64,000 bases of DNA, taken from NCBI RefSeq assembly GCF_023822045.1, contig NZ_CP084712.1:744001-808000 (forward strand), given 5' to 3'. Every line of letters begins with the position of its first letter. Within the stretch, counting starts at the first letter, position 1. Shown here one piece after another: positions 27,626-35,431 of this stretch. Origin of the DNA: Sphingopyxis sp. USTB-05 (lineage in GTDB: Bacteria > Pseudomonadota > Alphaproteobacteria > Sphingomonadales > Sphingomonadaceae). The notes beneath the pieces were generated by a model. It saw only the letters and a list, made by a program, of their open reading frames with translations, ran no database searches and was not told the origin of the DNA. The position numbers and the translations under genes are program-made.

Positions 27626-28513
27626 ATGGGACATGATGTATTGCCGCTGCATGGGCAGGTCGCGATCGTCACCGGGGCAGGCGGCGGATTGGGCCGTGCC
27701 CATGCGCGCTACCTCGCAAGGCAGGGCGCGCGCGTTGTGGTGAACGACCTCGCGCTGTCCGCCGCGGAACAGGTGGTGTCGGAGATTGTCGCCGACGGCG
27801 GGGAGGCGATGGCGATAGCGGCTTCGGTGACCGACGAGGCCGCGGTGGGCGCGATGGTCCGCGATACGCTGGATGCGTGGGGACGGATCGACATCCTCGT
27901 CAACAATGCGGGCATCCTGCGCGACAAGAGCTTTGCGAAGATGAGCATCGACGATTTCCGACTGGTGGTCGACGTCCACCTGATGGGAGCGGCAATATGC
28001 TGCAAGGCGGTGTGGGAGACGATGCGCGAGCAGCAATATGGCCGCATCGTGATGACGACATCGTCGTCGGGGCTCTGGGGCAATTTCGGGCAGGCCAATT
28101 ATGGCGCCGCGAAGATGGCGCTCGTCGGGCTGATGCAGACGCTGGCGATTGAGGGCGAGAAATACGGCATTCGCGTCAACAGCCTCGCGCCGACGGCCGC
28201 GACGCAGATGACACACGGGGTTCTGTCCGAGGAAAGCCTGACGGCGCTCGATCCGGCGCTTGTCAGCCCCGGCCTGCTGGCACTGGTCGGCGACGCCGCG
28301 CCGACGCGCGCCATCCTCTGCGCGGGCGCGGGGCATTTCGCGAGCGCAGAAATCACCTTGTCGGGTGGCGCATTCCTGGGGCGCGATCCCGATGCCGGCC
28401 GTCAGCTGACCGATCGATGGTCGAGCGTGGTCGCGCGCGACGATGCGATCGTTCCAGCATATGGCTTTGTGCAGGCAGAGCGCGAAGTGGCGAGCGCCGC
28501 CAACGGTCGGTAG
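27626..28513 (+). CDS. Short-chain dehydrogenase, MFE-2-like 3-hydroxyacyl-CoA type
   Basis: A 295-residue NAD(P)-dependent SDR. The cofactor loop TGAGGGLG is at about 16-23, NNAG follows in the middle, and the active site has SSSG and YGAAK. The stretch RDKSFAKMSIDDFRLVVDVHL and the GLWGNFGQANYGAAK region are those of the (3R)-hydroxyacyl-CoA dehydrogenase part of multifunctional enzyme type 2, so a beta-oxidation role fits with the ligase upstream. The ATG at 27626 is chosen because GGAG sits 6 bases before it; an ATG at 27614 lies inside the operator. Separate promoter from the TetR gene, convergent with the TPR gene downstream. Confidence 0.88.
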   Translation: MGHDVLPLHGQVAIVTGAGGGLGRAHARYLARQGARVVVNDLALSAAEQVVSEIVADGGEAMAIAASVTDEAAVGAMVRDTLDAWGRIDILVNNAGILRDKSFAKMSIDDFRLVVDVHLMGAAICCKAVWETMREQQYGRIVMTTSSSGLWGNFGQANYGAAKMALVGLMQTLAIEGEKYGIRVNSLAPTAATQMTHGVLSEESLTALDPALVSPGLLALVGDAAPTRAILCAGAGHFASAEITLSGGAFLGRDPDAGRQLTDRWSSVVARDDAIVPAYGFVQAEREVASAANGR

Positions 28514-28519
28514 CGGCGA

Positions 28520-28542
28520 GATCGGGTCGATCAGGCCCGATC
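28520..28542. terminator. Hairpin between convergent genes
   Basis: GATCGGG (28520-28526) pairs perfectly with CCCGATC (28536-28542) around a 9-nt loop, in the 27-bp gap between the convergent dehydrogenase and TPR genes. A short T-run (CCTTTT) follows on the plus strand about 7 bases later. A bidirectional terminator is plausible but not proven. Confidence 0.5.
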
Positions 28543-29482
28543 AATAGCCTTTTCGGCCGGGGCTCGCGAGTTCGGCTTCCGAAGGCCAATGCCCCTGCGG
28601 GTTTTCGCGGACAATCTCTGCCAGCAGCGCCTTCGCGCCCGTCTCGTCACCGGCGAAGCGGCGTTCCATCGCGATCGCGAACTTGATCGTGCTGTCGCGC
28701 GTGTCCTTGAAACCCGCGGGGTCGAGCCGCCCCTGCATGATCTGAACCGCCTGATAATAAGTGAAATTCTCGATCAGCTTCAGGTTCGGTTCGATCGCGT
28801 CGATCGCGGCGCGAGCCTTGTCGTGCTGGCCCATCTTGCGATACGCGAGATAGGTCCAATAGGCTGTCGGCACGCGCATGTCGTCGCGCGCGAAATCGGC
28901 CGACAGTTCGAGCGATTTCGCCATGCCGGTCACCATCGTCGGATAGTCGCCGGTCGCGAAGCTCGTCTGCGCGTGATAATAGACGATGTTGCCGCGATAG
29001 GTGCTGATCGTCAGGCCGATCGGGTTCGGCATGCCGTCGGGTTCGAAGCTGTCGGGCGTGTCGCCCATCAGTTCGAGCGCCTTTTCATAATCGGCAAGCG
29101 CCTCCTTGAACTTGCGCGCGCGCGTGAGGTCGCGGGCGCGGAAGCGGTAGAGCTTATAGCTGTCCGGGAATTGCTTGATCCCGGCGCTGAAGGCATCGAC
29201 CGCGTCGCAGATACGCCCCGCATAGTCGAGCCGGCGACCGTACCAGATATGGCTGTCCTCGCGGCCCGGCGCGATGCGCAGCGCCGCTTCAGCAATCGCG
29301 ATATCCTCGTCCAGCATCTTCTGCGTGGCGGCCGAATATTTCGGGATCGTCAGCGGCGTACCGATCAGGCTGGTCGCGCAATTCCCCGCGTCGGCGTCAG
29401 GGACGTTCGCCGACGCGGGGGCTGCCGTCAGCAGCAAGGCAAGGGTGAAGGTGGAGACGGAGGCGATGAAGCGCATGGTCAT
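28541..29482 (-). CDS. Exported TPR-type protein
   Basis: A 313-residue protein with a signal peptide (ends AAPASA) and TPR-like helical repeats, for example SHIWYGRRLDYAGRICDAV ... GIKQFPDSYKLYRFRARDLTR ... KFKEALADYEKALEL. The ATG at 29482 overlaps the dipeptidase stop (ATGA) and has a strong AGGAGG upstream, so it is the second gene of a dipeptidase operon. It is a distant paralogue of the TPR protein at 37024-38019, sharing the WYGR--dYaG ... KrFPdS-KL-RfRA pattern. Probably periplasmic; a scaffold or binding role is a guess. Confidence 0.8.
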   Translation of the reverse strand: MTMRFIASVSTFTLALLLTAAPASANVPDADAGNCATSLIGTPLTIPKYSAATQKMLDEDIAIAEAALRIAPGREDSHIWYGRRLDYAGRICDAVDAFSAGIKQFPDSYKLYRFRARDLTRARKFKEALADYEKALELMGDTPDSFEPDGMPNPIGLTISTYRGNIVYYHAQTSFATGDYPTMVTGMAKSLELSADFARDDMRVPTAYWTYLAYRKMGQHDKARAAIDAIEPNLKLIENFTYYQAVQIMQGRLDPAGFKDTRDSTIKFAIAMERRFAGDETGAKALLAEIVRENPQGHWPSEAELASPGRKGY

Positions 29483-30543
29483 CCGATCACCTCCTGATAG
29501 ATGCGGCGGACATTGGTCCCCATGATCTTTTCGACGGTGCTTGCCGGATAGCCGAGCTTGCGTACGCCATCCCACACCACTTCCATGCGGCGCGGGCCGT
29601 TGAGTTCGTTGATGAACAGCGGCCAGTCGGGTTCGTGGAAATTGGCGCCCTCTTCGGCCTTCAGTTCGGCGATATAGGCATCGGTCATCTCGACGACACG
29701 ATGGTCGCGGTCGCTGCCGATCGCGACATGGTCGGCGCCCATCACTTTGACGGCATGATCGATATGGCGGAAATATTCGGGCAGCGCGTCGTCGCGCTTG
29801 GTCGTCAGGAACGGACGCATCTGGCAGATGCCGGCGACTCCGCCCTTGTCGGCGAGGAGGCGCAAATTGGCGTCGGTCGTGTTGCGGATATTGCTGTGCA
29901 CCGCCATGCACGCGGTGTGCGAAATAATAACGGGAACCTTTGACGCGGTGATCGTGTCCGCCATCGTCTGCATGTTGGAATGCGAGAGGTCGATCAGCAT
30001 CCGGCGCTCGTTCATCCGCCCGACGAGGTCGCGGCCGAAGTGCGTCAGGCCGTTTGAGCCCAGTTCCTTGCACCCCGCGCCCGCCCAATTCTGGTCGTTA
30101 TAGGTGATCTGGGCCGAGCGGACGCCGAGCTTGTAGAAGAGGTCGACATTGTCGAGGTCGCGCCCGAACTGGGTGCTGTTCTGGAAGAGATAGAAGAGCG
30201 CGAGCTGGCCGTGCGCACGCGCGACGTCGATGTCGCCGGTCTTCGTCGCTTTCAGAAACAGTTCGGGATGCTTGGCGATATGCGCGTCATGGTCGAGGAC
30301 GGCCTGAATGGCCTCTTCATACGCCTGGCCCTCATAAGCCTTCGGATCGCAAAGCGTGATCGTGATCGCGTCGAGTCCACTGGCGCGCATCTGGCCGATC
30401 AGCGCCGCATCATATTCGAAGCGTACCTCGCCCATCGCATCGAAGGTAAGGGGGCGCGTCTTCGCCAAAGCCGCCGCCGCGGGTGCCAGTGCCATCGTGG
30501 CCGACAAGGCCGCCCCCGACAGGATGAAATTCCGTCTGTCCAT
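29479..30543 (-). CDS. M19 (renal dipeptidase-like) family protein, altered metal site
   Basis: A 354-residue protein with a twin-Arg-like signal (DRRNFILSG) and the M19 membrane-dipeptidase scaffold: DLSH (His 188), ISHT (His 209), RN at 220-221 and IGSD at 275-278. M19 dipeptidases bind two zincs through an N-terminal His-x-Asp, a bridging Glu and the two His above. Here the N-terminal motif reads FDAMGE (His to Met 37, Asp to Glu 39) and the expected Glu in the EGG motif looks replaced in LFQNST (Gln 121). So one metal site seems lost, and ordinary dipeptidase activity is doubtful. First gene of a two-gene unit with the TPR gene. Confidence 0.82.
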   Translation of the reverse strand: MDRRNFILSGAALSATMALAPAAAALAKTRPLTFDAMGEVRFEYDAALIGQMRASGLDAITITLCDPKAYEGQAYEEAIQAVLDHDAHIAKHPELFLKATKTGDIDVARAHGQLALFYLFQNSTQFGRDLDNVDLFYKLGVRSAQITYNDQNWAGAGCKELGSNGLTHFGRDLVGRMNERRMLIDLSHSNMQTMADTITASKVPVIISHTACMAVHSNIRNTTDANLRLLADKGGVAGICQMRPFLTTKRDDALPEYFRHIDHAVKVMGADHVAIGSDRDHRVVEMTDAYIAELKAEEGANFHEPDWPLFINELNGPRRMEVVWDGVRKLGYPASTVEKIMGTNVRRIYQEVIG

Positions 30544-30579
30544 AGCTTCGCCCTCTCCAATTCTCTATTGGAAAGAAAT

Positions 30580-30593
30580 TAGCGTATCGGAAA
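30580..30593 (-). promoter_or_regulatory. Sequence TTTCCGATACGCTA upstream of the dipeptidase gene
   Basis: This 14-mer differs by one base from TTTCCGATAGGCTA at 31359-31372, in the gap upstream of the XRE regulator gene. It lies 37 bp before the dipeptidase start. It may be a binding site of the XRE-cupin regulator next to it. The same gap also holds a small perfect palindrome, GCCCGAT-G-ATCGGGC, at 30604-30618. Confidence 0.4.
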
Positions 30594-30628
30594 ATTATTG
30601 CAAGCCCGATGATCGGGCAGGCTTTCGC

Positions 30629-31252
30629 CTAGCCGGTGTTGACCCACAGCACGACGGCGTCTTCCTCGCTCGTAGAGTAGGCGGCGTGCTGCATGCTGCT
30701 GTTGATATAGATGCTGTCGCCAACGCCCAGGATCGCCGGTTCATAATGCTCGGTCTGGAAGCAGATTTCGCCTTCGAGCACATAGAGGAATTCCTCGCCG
30801 CTGTGCTGCGACCAGCGCTTGAAATCTTCGAGGCTGCGCGCCTTGATCGTCGTGACGAAAGGCAGGATCTTCTTGTTCTTGAGCTCGGCCGCGATCAGTC
30901 GGTGGCGGTAGACTTCAGTTTCCATCAACCGGCCCGCGCCGTCCATCGTAACGCTACGTCGGCCCGCGGCATCCTGTCCCGAATTGCTGGCGAAGAGTTC
31001 GGTGATGTCGATACCGAAACCGGTGGCGAGCTTTTGAACGACGTCGAACGTCGGCGACATCTGATCGTTTTCGATCTTCGACAGGGTCGACGCCGCAAGC
31101 GCGGTCAGGCGACCCGCATCCTCCAGCGTCATCCCGCGTTCCTTGCGCAATTGGCGCAACCGCTCACCCAGATGAAAGCCTTCGGATCGAGGCCGCTTCG
31201 CGGTACGAACGGCACCCAAAACTTCCGGCTCGTCTCCATTTCTGGGCGGCAT
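30629..31252 (-). CDS. XRE-cupin transcriptional regulator
   Basis: A 207-residue regulator. Residues about 27-82 form an XRE helix-turn-helix (LGERLRQLRKERGMTLEDA, TLSKIENDQMSPTFDVV, KLATGFGI) and about 105-205 a cupin (HSGEEFLYVLEGEICFQTEHYE ... GDSIYINSSMQHAAY). This design (PuuR/SutR-like) usually controls amine or amino-acid catabolism genes. ATG at 31252 has GGAG four bases upstream; a GTG at 31270 is less likely. It lies between the dipeptidase operon and the receptor gene, all leftward, and probably regulates both. Confidence 0.88.
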   Translation of the reverse strand: MPPRNGDEPEVLGAVRTAKRPRSEGFHLGERLRQLRKERGMTLEDAGRLTALAASTLSKIENDQMSPTFDVVQKLATGFGIDITELFASNSGQDAAGRRSVTMDGAGRLMETEVYRHRLIAAELKNKKILPFVTTIKARSLEDFKRWSQHSGEEFLYVLEGEICFQTEHYEPAILGVGDSIYINSSMQHAAYSTSEEDAVVLWVNTG

Positions 31253-31358
31253 AAAACTCCAATCCTTCACTTACTCGAGATCGCACGGCATCGGCCAATG
31301 GGGGACGGCTGGGGGAAGAAGTCCGGCCAATCAGCCGCCGCCACCTATAGGGCACAAA

Positions 31359-31372
31359 TTTCCGATAGGCTA
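31359..31372 (+). promoter_or_regulatory. Sequence TTTCCGATAGGCTA upstream of the XRE gene
   Basis: Partner of the 14-mer at 30580-30593, matching at 13 of 14 bases. It is part of the inverted repeat TTCCG-ATAGGCTA-CGGAA and touches the large palindrome that starts at 31371. It is 107 bp upstream of the XRE start, suggesting autoregulation. Confidence 0.4.
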
Positions 31373-31405
31373 CGGAATTGGCATATCCGATATGCCAATT
31401 CCGTA
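31371..31405. repeat. Perfect 35-bp palindrome between receptor and XRE genes
   Basis: Arms TACGGAATTGGCATAT (31371-31386) and ATATGCCAATTCCGTA (31390-31405) pair without mismatch around the centre CCG. It is flanked further out by GGGCACA (31350-31356) and TGTGCCC (31406-31412), also complementary. It lies 41 bp after the receptor stop and 118 bp before the regulator start. No T-run follows, so an operator or RNA-processing hairpin is as likely as a terminator. Confidence 0.85.
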
Positions 31406-31446
31406 TGTGCCCACCGGAAATAGAGGCCGATCTCGAACAGACGAGA

Positions 31447-33891
31447 TCAGAATTTATACCTGGCATTCAAATAATAGAAGCCGCCTGCGACGCCGAATAC
31501 GCTGTGATTGTCATAGATCAGACCAGCGCGGGCGCGAGCGGGGCCGCGGCCCGGCGGGAAGATGTTGAAGATGTTGCGTGCACCGACGCTCAGCTCGACA
31601 TCCTGGATGCCCGAATAGGTCACCTCGGCATCGAACAGAGTCACCGCCTTGCGTGGCAGGAACGTCGCACCATCAAGGCGGCGCCATGCGCCATAGTGGA
31701 TTGCGCGCGCCATGAAGCCGAAATCGCCGACCTTCGTCGTTGCCGAGAAATTGCCGCGCCAGCGCGGGGTGCCGCGTTCGAACTCGGTAACGATGGCAGG
31801 GCTGAATCCCGGAGGCGGCGCGCCGCGCAGATGCTGCTCGTTATAGTTTACAGCAAGGCTGAAGTCGGTCGACGCATTGTCCGACCAGCTATGACGATAG
31901 GTGCTGACAAGGTCGAAACCGCGCACGCGCGTGTCCATTTCGTTTTGGAAATAGCGCACCTGTTCGATGTCCGCACCGTTCGGGAAGTTGATCGCAGCGA
32001 GCGCGGCGCGCTCCGCAGCGGTCGTATTCCGCGAAGGCGTCAGCAACAGACGGTCGTCGACGTCGATCTGGTAGAAATCGAGCGTGGTCAGGAAACCGTC
32101 GAGGCCGGTGAAGACGACGCCCGCCGACATGTTGAACGAGGTTTCGGGGGTCAGCGCCTTTGATCCGAACACCTGCGCGGCGGGCGAACCCGGAACGAGC
32201 ACGGCATCGAGGATGAAGCCGCCGACGCCGTCGAGCTGCGACGTCAGGCTGGTGCCGAAGACCTGTCCAGCGGCCGGTGCGCGGAATCCGGTGCTGACCG
32301 AACCGCGCAGCGCAAAGGCGTCGCTCAGCTCGAAGCGGGTCGACGCCTTGTAGCTGAAATTGTCGCCGAACTGGTCATAGTCTTCATAGCGGGCGGCCGC
32401 CGACAGATTCCACCAGGGCGTGATGTCGGCATCGATTTCACCGAACACCGCATAGCTGTTCGAATCGAAGCTGCCGGCGAATTCGGGCGAGAAGCCCTGG
32501 AAGCCGTTCGATCCCGCGGGCAGATCCTGCAGCGGGCCGGTCGTGTAGCTCGCGACATCGCCTTCGCCGATGACATAGGTTTCCTTGCGGTGGCTGGCGC
32601 CGGCAAAGATGAGGATGTCCTTGCTCAGTTCATAGGAGACTTCGGCATCGAACTGGATTTCACGCTGGGTGAGCGATCCGGGCTTGAACGAGGTCGGCGA
32701 CTTCACGCCCATCGAGGCGTTGATCGTGCCGGTGATCGAATAATCGACCGTGTTGGTGCCATAGCGTGCCGACAGGTCCCAGGTCAGCGGTCCCTCTTGA
32801 TCCCGCAGGCCCACCAAGGCGCTGAAATCTTCAAGATGGCCGCGGAATTCAGGCGTGAAGCCGCCCGGATAGATGGCGGCAAGGTTGAACTGCTGGGGGT
32901 GCGCGGGCGACAGGTCGAACGCCGAATTGGCGTAGGTGCCATGGCCGTTGAGGCCTCCTGCTGCGAAGGGCTGGCGGAGGCCGAAGGTGACCGAGCTTTT
33001 GCCGGTCATATAGTTGCCGAAGCTATAGAGTTCGAGCTCGTCGCTGAGTTCGATGCCGGCGTTCCATACCGATTTGAACGCCATGTAGCGCGGATCGAGG
33101 TTGCCTTCGGGATGTTCGGGCACGCCAGCGACGCCCAAAGCCCTCAGCGCTTCTGCGCCGGCGTGGGTGGCCTTCTTCGCATAGGCCTTTGCCTGATCGG
33201 TATATTGCGCGGCGATGTTGAAATAGGCGTTGTCGCCGACCGGGACAGCGAGGTGGCCCTGAATGTCATAGGTGCGGCCGCCGCTTTCATAATATTCGCC
33301 GACCTGGGCCGTGATGGAGCCGCCGCTCCGTGCCTTCTTCAGCTCCATGTTGATCACGCCGGCGATGGCGTCCGAGCCATATTGGGCCGACGCGCCGTCG
33401 CGGAGAACTTCGACGCTCGACAGGGCGATCGGCGGAATGACGTTGAAGTCCTGGCCCTGCGAGCCCGAGGTCGAGGCGTGACCGGTGCCGATCTGGACGA
33501 TCGAGGCGCGGTGGCGACGCTTGCCGTTCATCAGCAGCAGCACATGGTCGGCGGGCGAGCCGCGCAGCGTGACCGGGCGCACGAACGACGAACCGTCATT
33601 GCCCTGCAGGCGCTGGGCGTTGAACGCGGGCACCAGCGTGCGCAGCGCATCGTTCACGTCCGAATAGCCGGTCGTCGCGATCTGTTCCGGCGCGATGACG
33701 TCGATCGCGACCGAGCTGTCGGTGATCGAACGATCCTTGCGGCGCGTACCGATGACGACGATGTCGCTGCCGCCGCCCTCACTGGTCTCTGCACCGTCAT
33801 CCTCTGGCGGCGCCGACTGGGCATGCGCCATCGGCGTAATCGCGAATGCGAGCGCTGACGACAACAACAGGCGTGACACGAACTTCGACAT
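31447..33891 (-). CDS. TonB-dependent outer-membrane receptor
   Basis: An 814-residue receptor with signal peptide (ends MAHAQ), TonB box DIVVIGTRRKDR, a plug with DALRTLVPAFNAQRLQG, LLLMNGKRRHR and SSVEVLRDGASAQYGSDAIAGVIN, and a large beta-barrel ending ARYKF. The LMNGKRRHRAS-type plug is a separate subfamily from the other two receptors here. AGGAGG precedes the ATG at 33891. Divergent from the amidohydrolase gene; neighbours suggest peptides or amino-acid derivatives as cargo. Confidence 0.92.
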   Translation of the reverse strand: MSKFVSRLLLSSALAFAITPMAHAQSAPPEDDGAETSEGGGSDIVVIGTRRKDRSITDSSVAIDVIAPEQIATTGYSDVNDALRTLVPAFNAQRLQGNDGSSFVRPVTLRGSPADHVLLLMNGKRRHRASIVQIGTGHASTSGSQGQDFNVIPPIALSSVEVLRDGASAQYGSDAIAGVINMELKKARSGGSITAQVGEYYESGGRTYDIQGHLAVPVGDNAYFNIAAQYTDQAKAYAKKATHAGAEALRALGVAGVPEHPEGNLDPRYMAFKSVWNAGIELSDELELYSFGNYMTGKSSVTFGLRQPFAAGGLNGHGTYANSAFDLSPAHPQQFNLAAIYPGGFTPEFRGHLEDFSALVGLRDQEGPLTWDLSARYGTNTVDYSITGTINASMGVKSPTSFKPGSLTQREIQFDAEVSYELSKDILIFAGASHRKETYVIGEGDVASYTTGPLQDLPAGSNGFQGFSPEFAGSFDSNSYAVFGEIDADITPWWNLSAAARYEDYDQFGDNFSYKASTRFELSDAFALRGSVSTGFRAPAAGQVFGTSLTSQLDGVGGFILDAVLVPGSPAAQVFGSKALTPETSFNMSAGVVFTGLDGFLTTLDFYQIDVDDRLLLTPSRNTTAAERAALAAINFPNGADIEQVRYFQNEMDTRVRGFDLVSTYRHSWSDNASTDFSLAVNYNEQHLRGAPPPGFSPAIVTEFERGTPRWRGNFSATTKVGDFGFMARAIHYGAWRRLDGATFLPRKAVTLFDAEVTYSGIQDVELSVGARNIFNIFPPGRGPARARAGLIYDNHSVFGVAGGFYYLNARYKF

Positions 33892-34068
33892 TTTTCCCTC
33901 CTTTTGGACCCGTTTCCCCACCCGGAAATTCGGCGATTTCCGTCATGTGTCATAATTTCTAAAATTTTCCTATCATAAAAATTCTTGCTCAACTAGCAAA
34001 AACTTCCTATGCAAAAGGGGAGTGCTGCAGGGGCGGCCTCGCGGCATGGGCCAGCGGGAGAATTTCGC
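33892..34068. promoter_or_regulatory. AT-rich divergent promoter gap
   Basis: The gap between the receptor and amidohydrolase genes is strikingly AT-rich around 33945-34010, in contrast to the coding DNA on both sides. It holds AATTTTCCTATCATAAAAATT-like sequence that partly resembles the TTTCCGATA sites at 30580 and 31359. Exact -10 and -35 boxes cannot be assigned with confidence. Confidence 0.45.
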
Positions 34069-35385
34069 TTGAGCGGCATTGGAAAATTGTCGGCGCTCGC
34101 GATCGGCGTGTCGCTTCCGGGCATGGCTGTCGCTGCGCCTGCCGGCGTCGAACTGGCCGACGCGCTGGTCATTCATGCGGGCGCAGTTGTAGCGATTCCG
34201 GGCGAAAAGCCGCTTGGACCGAGCACGATCGTCGTGCGCGGCGGGCGTATTGCCGAAATCGAATCGGGCTATGTCGAGCGCCCCGGCGCGAAGGCGATCG
34301 ACCTTAAGGGCCGGACGTTGCTGCCCGGCCTGATCGACACGCATGTCCATTTCAGCTTCTCGCCCGAAACGAAGCTATGGTCGGGGGCTATCGATACCGC
34401 CGAGGACGTCGCGCTCTTTGCCTTTTCCAATGCGAAAAAGACTTTGGAGGCAGGGTTTACGACGGTGCGCGACGTCGGGTCGGACGGCTATTCGATCCAC
34501 GCGCTGCGCGATGCGGTGAACGAGGGTATAGTGGTCGGGCCGCGCATCTTTCTGTCGGGCACGTCGCTGTCGATCGTTGGCGGGCACGGCGACATGTCGG
34601 GGCTCAATCGCAAGGCGACCGAAGCGCTGTATCCCTATGACTATACCGGCGCGTGCACGGGTGCGGTCGAATGCGCGCTGCGCGTCCGCGAGGCGGCGAA
34701 ATATGGCGCGGACCTGATCAAGGTCACCTCGACCGGGGGCATCATGTCGCAGCAGGCACGCGGGCTGGGGCAGCATTTGAGCGACGAGGAACTGACCTCG
34801 ATCGTCACCACTGCGCACAGCCTCGGTCTGAAGGTCGCGGCGCATGCGCATGGCGAGGCGGGCGTCGCCGCGTCGGTGCGCGCGGGTGTCGATTCGATCG
34901 AGCACGGGACATATCTCGACGAGGACATCGCCAAATTGATGGCGACACGCGGCACCTGGCTGGTGCCCACCCTCGGCCTGCTCGACGGCCGAAAGGATGG
35001 CGATGCGACCCCGGCGGTGCAGGCGAAGATGGCCGAAGCGCGCCGCGTTGCGGGACGCAATATCCGGCTAGCAGTCCAGTATAAGGTCAAATTCGCTTTC
35101 GGCACCGATGCCGGCGTGTCGCCGCACGGCCAGAATGCCCGGCAGTTTCGCCTGATGGTCGAACAGGGCCCGATGACGCCGGCGGCGGCGCTGCGGTCGG
35201 CGACAGTGGATGCCGCCGCGCTGATTGGCCAGTCGGACAATCTCGGAACGATCGAGGTCGGAAAATATGCCGACATGATCGCCGTGGCGGGCGACCCTTA
35301 TCGCGACATCACGCTGCTCGAACATGTCCCCACCGTCATCAAGGACGGCCGGGTCATTCTTCACGACCGGACGGACGCGCCCTGA
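34069..35385 (+). CDS. Prolidase-like metal-dependent amidohydrolase, exported
   Basis: An amidohydrolase-superfamily enzyme of about 438 residues with an N-terminal signal (ends LPGMAVAA). Metal-site motifs are DTHVHF, the carboxylated-Lys segment LIKVTSTGG, HAHG, EHGT and GTDAG, all present. The pattern matches Xaa-Pro dipeptidase-like amidohydrolases, several of which cleave dipeptides with C-terminal Lys, Arg or Pro. Start: a TTG at 34069 has GGGAG 8 bases before it and gives a compact signal peptide; an ATG at 34009 would add 20 residues but has no ribosome site. The aldehyde dehydrogenase gene follows 46 bp later. Confidence 0.87.
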   Translation: MSGIGKLSALAIGVSLPGMAVAAPAGVELADALVIHAGAVVAIPGEKPLGPSTIVVRGGRIAEIESGYVERPGAKAIDLKGRTLLPGLIDTHVHFSFSPETKLWSGAIDTAEDVALFAFSNAKKTLEAGFTTVRDVGSDGYSIHALRDAVNEGIVVGPRIFLSGTSLSIVGGHGDMSGLNRKATEALYPYDYTGACTGAVECALRVREAAKYGADLIKVTSTGGIMSQQARGLGQHLSDEELTSIVTTAHSLGLKVAAHAHGEAGVAASVRAGVDSIEHGTYLDEDIAKLMATRGTWLVPTLGLLDGRKDGDATPAVQAKMAEARRVAGRNIRLAVQYKVKFAFGTDAGVSPHGQNARQFRLMVEQGPMTPAAALRSATVDAAALIGQSDNLGTIEVGKYADMIAVAGDPYRDITLLEHVPTVIKDGRVILHDRTDAP

Positions 35386-35431
35386 TCCTGCCGGTTCTCT
35401 ATCATTTGCAACGCTTTCAACGGACATCACA

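Noticed and set aside
30604..30618. Small palindrome GCCCGAT-G-ATCGGGC after the XRE gene as a terminator
   Set aside because: The stem is only 7 bp with a one-base centre, which cannot form a normal loop at full pairing, and the following bases are a weak T-run. Left as a note in the nearby operator entry.
31378..32163. 261-codon plus-strand frame over the end of the receptor gene
   Set aside because: Begins inside the palindrome and runs antisense to the receptor C-terminus; no domain or start signal.
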